The notes under the pieces were generated by a model. It did not search any database and had not been told where the DNA came from. It saw only the letters and a program-made list of their open reading frames with translations. From Crenarchaeota archaeon 13_1_40CM_3_52_17 (GTDB lineage: Archaea > Thermoproteota > Bathyarchaeia > 40CM-2-53-6): a stretch of DNA of 39,566 nt. Numbering within the stretch: the stretch's first letter is position 1; each line of letters begins with the position of its first letter. The stretch covers positions 1 to 39,566 of the forward strand of contig MNGN01000055.1 of NCBI GenBank assembly GCA_001918745.1, written 5' to 3'. This document shows, piece by piece, positions 38,770-39,566 of the stretch. A program made the translations under genes and the position numbers.

Positions 38770-39566
38770 TCTGGTAACTTATCGTCGGATGTCTCTCTGA
38801 CGTATTAGGTAGGCTCAGTCTTTTGTCTCCTTCGTGTTGGCTTTCAAGTCTGTCTGGCAATACTACGTTCCATCAAGCGATGTTTTGCGTTTGCTAGAGT
38901 TGTTCAGGAAGATGGTTAACGAGTCCCTGCGGATAGGCATGGCCAACGATGCGTCGTCGCTGAGAAGACTCTCACTCCTCTCCTACAATCAGCTCGCCCA
39001 GTACGATTCTCCCAGCTACTACAAGCTCTGCGCGATATCTAGGGCCGCAGGAATACTGGCGGCCCGGAAGAAGTCTACTCGTAGAGGCTACGCCACTAGG
39101 ACACCGTACGCTGTCAGACCAGTGCTCGTTTCCTGCTACGGGTTCAAGATAAGAAACGGAAGGTTAGAGATCCCTGTCTCGAGAGGAAAACGTCTCAGCC
39201 TGCTCTTAACAAATCATACCCTCGAGGTGATCACTCAGCTAGGAGTCAAGGTTCGCTCCTTCACCCTCACCCGAACGAGACTAAGCCTCTGCATTGCACG
39301 AGACCCTCCAATGATAGAATGCGCATCCACGGTGGGCGTGGACCGTAACCTCCGGAATCTAACGATTGGAAACGATGATCAGACCAGCTGCTATGACCTC
39401 TCGAAGATTGTGAGAATAGCCAGTACTACAACCAGTATTGTGGCCTCTTTCAGACGAGACGATGATAGAGTAAAGACGAGGATAGCGTCGAAGTACGGGC
39501 GACGAAGAACCGCTAGAAAAGGTCATCTACTCCATAACGCCACAAAAACAATCGTTGCCCTAGCAG
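38770..39566 (+). mobile_element. Second tnpB element, copy 2, cut by the window end
   Basis: The left-end sequence TTCTG...TTATCGTCGG...CTCTCTGAC...TAT from about 38770 resembles that of copy 1 at 35238, and the coding part is close to it throughout. It begins about 45 bp upstream of the apgM start and points away from it. Confidence 0.75.
38834..39566 (+). CDS. tnpB: TnpB, partial (runs off the window)
   Basis: From GTG 38834 the frame stays open for 244 codons to the window edge. It reads VLAFKSVWQYYVPSSDVLRLLELFRKMVNESLRIGMANDASSLRRLSLLSYNQLAQYDSP-like residues, matching copy 1 nearly position for position. The RuvC first motif is reached (GVDRNLRN near codon 170), and both continue through the AR..TKTIVALA region. 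Stop codons are absent throughout, so this copy too looks intact as far as seen. An in-frame TAG 8 codons upstream excludes earlier starts. Confidence 0.85.
   Translation, partial: MLAFKSVWQYYVPSSDVLRLLELFRKMVNESLRIGMANDASSLRRLSLLSYNQLAQYDSPSYYKLCAISRAAGILAARKKSTRRGYATRTPYAVRPVLVSCYGFKIRNGRLEIPVSRGKRLSLLLTNHTLEVITQLGVKVRSFTLTRTRLSLCIARDPPMIECASTVGVDRNLRNLTIGNDDQTSCYDLSKIVRIASTTTSIVASFRRDDDRVKTRIASKYGRRRTARKGHLLHNATKTIVALA

Noticed and set aside
38726-38860. N-terminal extension of ApgM
   Set aside because: The extra 45 residues run through the left end of the second tnpB element; the family starts at the MLPIIMVVLDG strand.

Overview
The window is archaeal chromosome. The evidence is a TrmB-type regulator, an HxlR-type and a DtxR-type regulator, an Elf1-like transcription elongation factor, a zinc-containing 7Fe ferredoxin of the Sulfolobus type, an archaeal ApgM-type phosphoglycerate mutase, a DUF1512 protein, a KaiC-like RecA ATPase, an intron-containing tRNA-Ser, TATA boxes about 25 bp before likely transcription starts, and many TTG/GTG starts. 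Four small PPOX-fold flavin/F420 proteins and an FrhB/FpoF-like subunit point to an F420-using organism. I favour a TACK lineage (Nitrososphaerota/Thermoproteota or a relative), but cannot prove it from this window alone.

Layout. 0.1-9.1 kb is a mixed housekeeping block: TrmB-like regulator, Elf1, an O-methyltransferase, a glyoxalase-fold protein, a PPOX protein, a GNAT acetyltransferase, a VIT1-family transporter, seryl-tRNA synthetase, and a run of small unknown and zinc-ribbon proteins. 9.4-14.5 kb is a leftward operon for the peripheral arm of a complex I/Fpo-type respiratory complex (nuoB, nuoC, nuoD, nuoI and an FrhB/FpoF-like F420-input subunit). Its nuoI gene is interrupted by a 373-residue intein with a LAGLIDADG endonuclease, placed inside the second 4Fe-4S cysteine motif. 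15-17 kb holds a KaiC-like ATPase and unknown genes. 17.8-21.8 kb is an overlapping three-gene operon: a membrane-anchored PKD-repeat surface protein, a MinD/ParA ATPase and a V4R-domain protein. tRNA-Ser(CGA) follows.

22.8-26.4 kb has the zinc ferredoxin and a tight leftward operon PPOX - HtrA protease - DUF1512 - PPOX, divergent from an HxlR regulator. 26.9-30.6 kb has a site-2 protease with CBS domains, NAD(P)H-hydrate dehydratase, and a stress pair (universal stress protein plus a possible ribosome-hibernation-like protein). 30.7-37.5 kb is rich in metal genes: DoxX-like protein, DtxR/MntR-type regulator, NRAMP transporter with a strong DtxR-type operator in its promoter, ZIP transporter, and a ferritin-like/VIT1 fusion. 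Two related tnpB genes in the same orientation (35.3 kb, and 38.8 kb running off the window) bracket the ferritin-VIT1 and apgM genes.

Non-coding structure worth noting: a roughly 200-bp intergenic repeat present three times (about 9.13-9.34 kb inverted, 23.24-23.46 kb, 28.10-28.31 kb), and a degenerate array with a step near 15 bp around 2.48-2.64 kb. The strongest candidates for something undescribed are the nuoI intein, the PKD-MinD-V4R operon and the repeat family.
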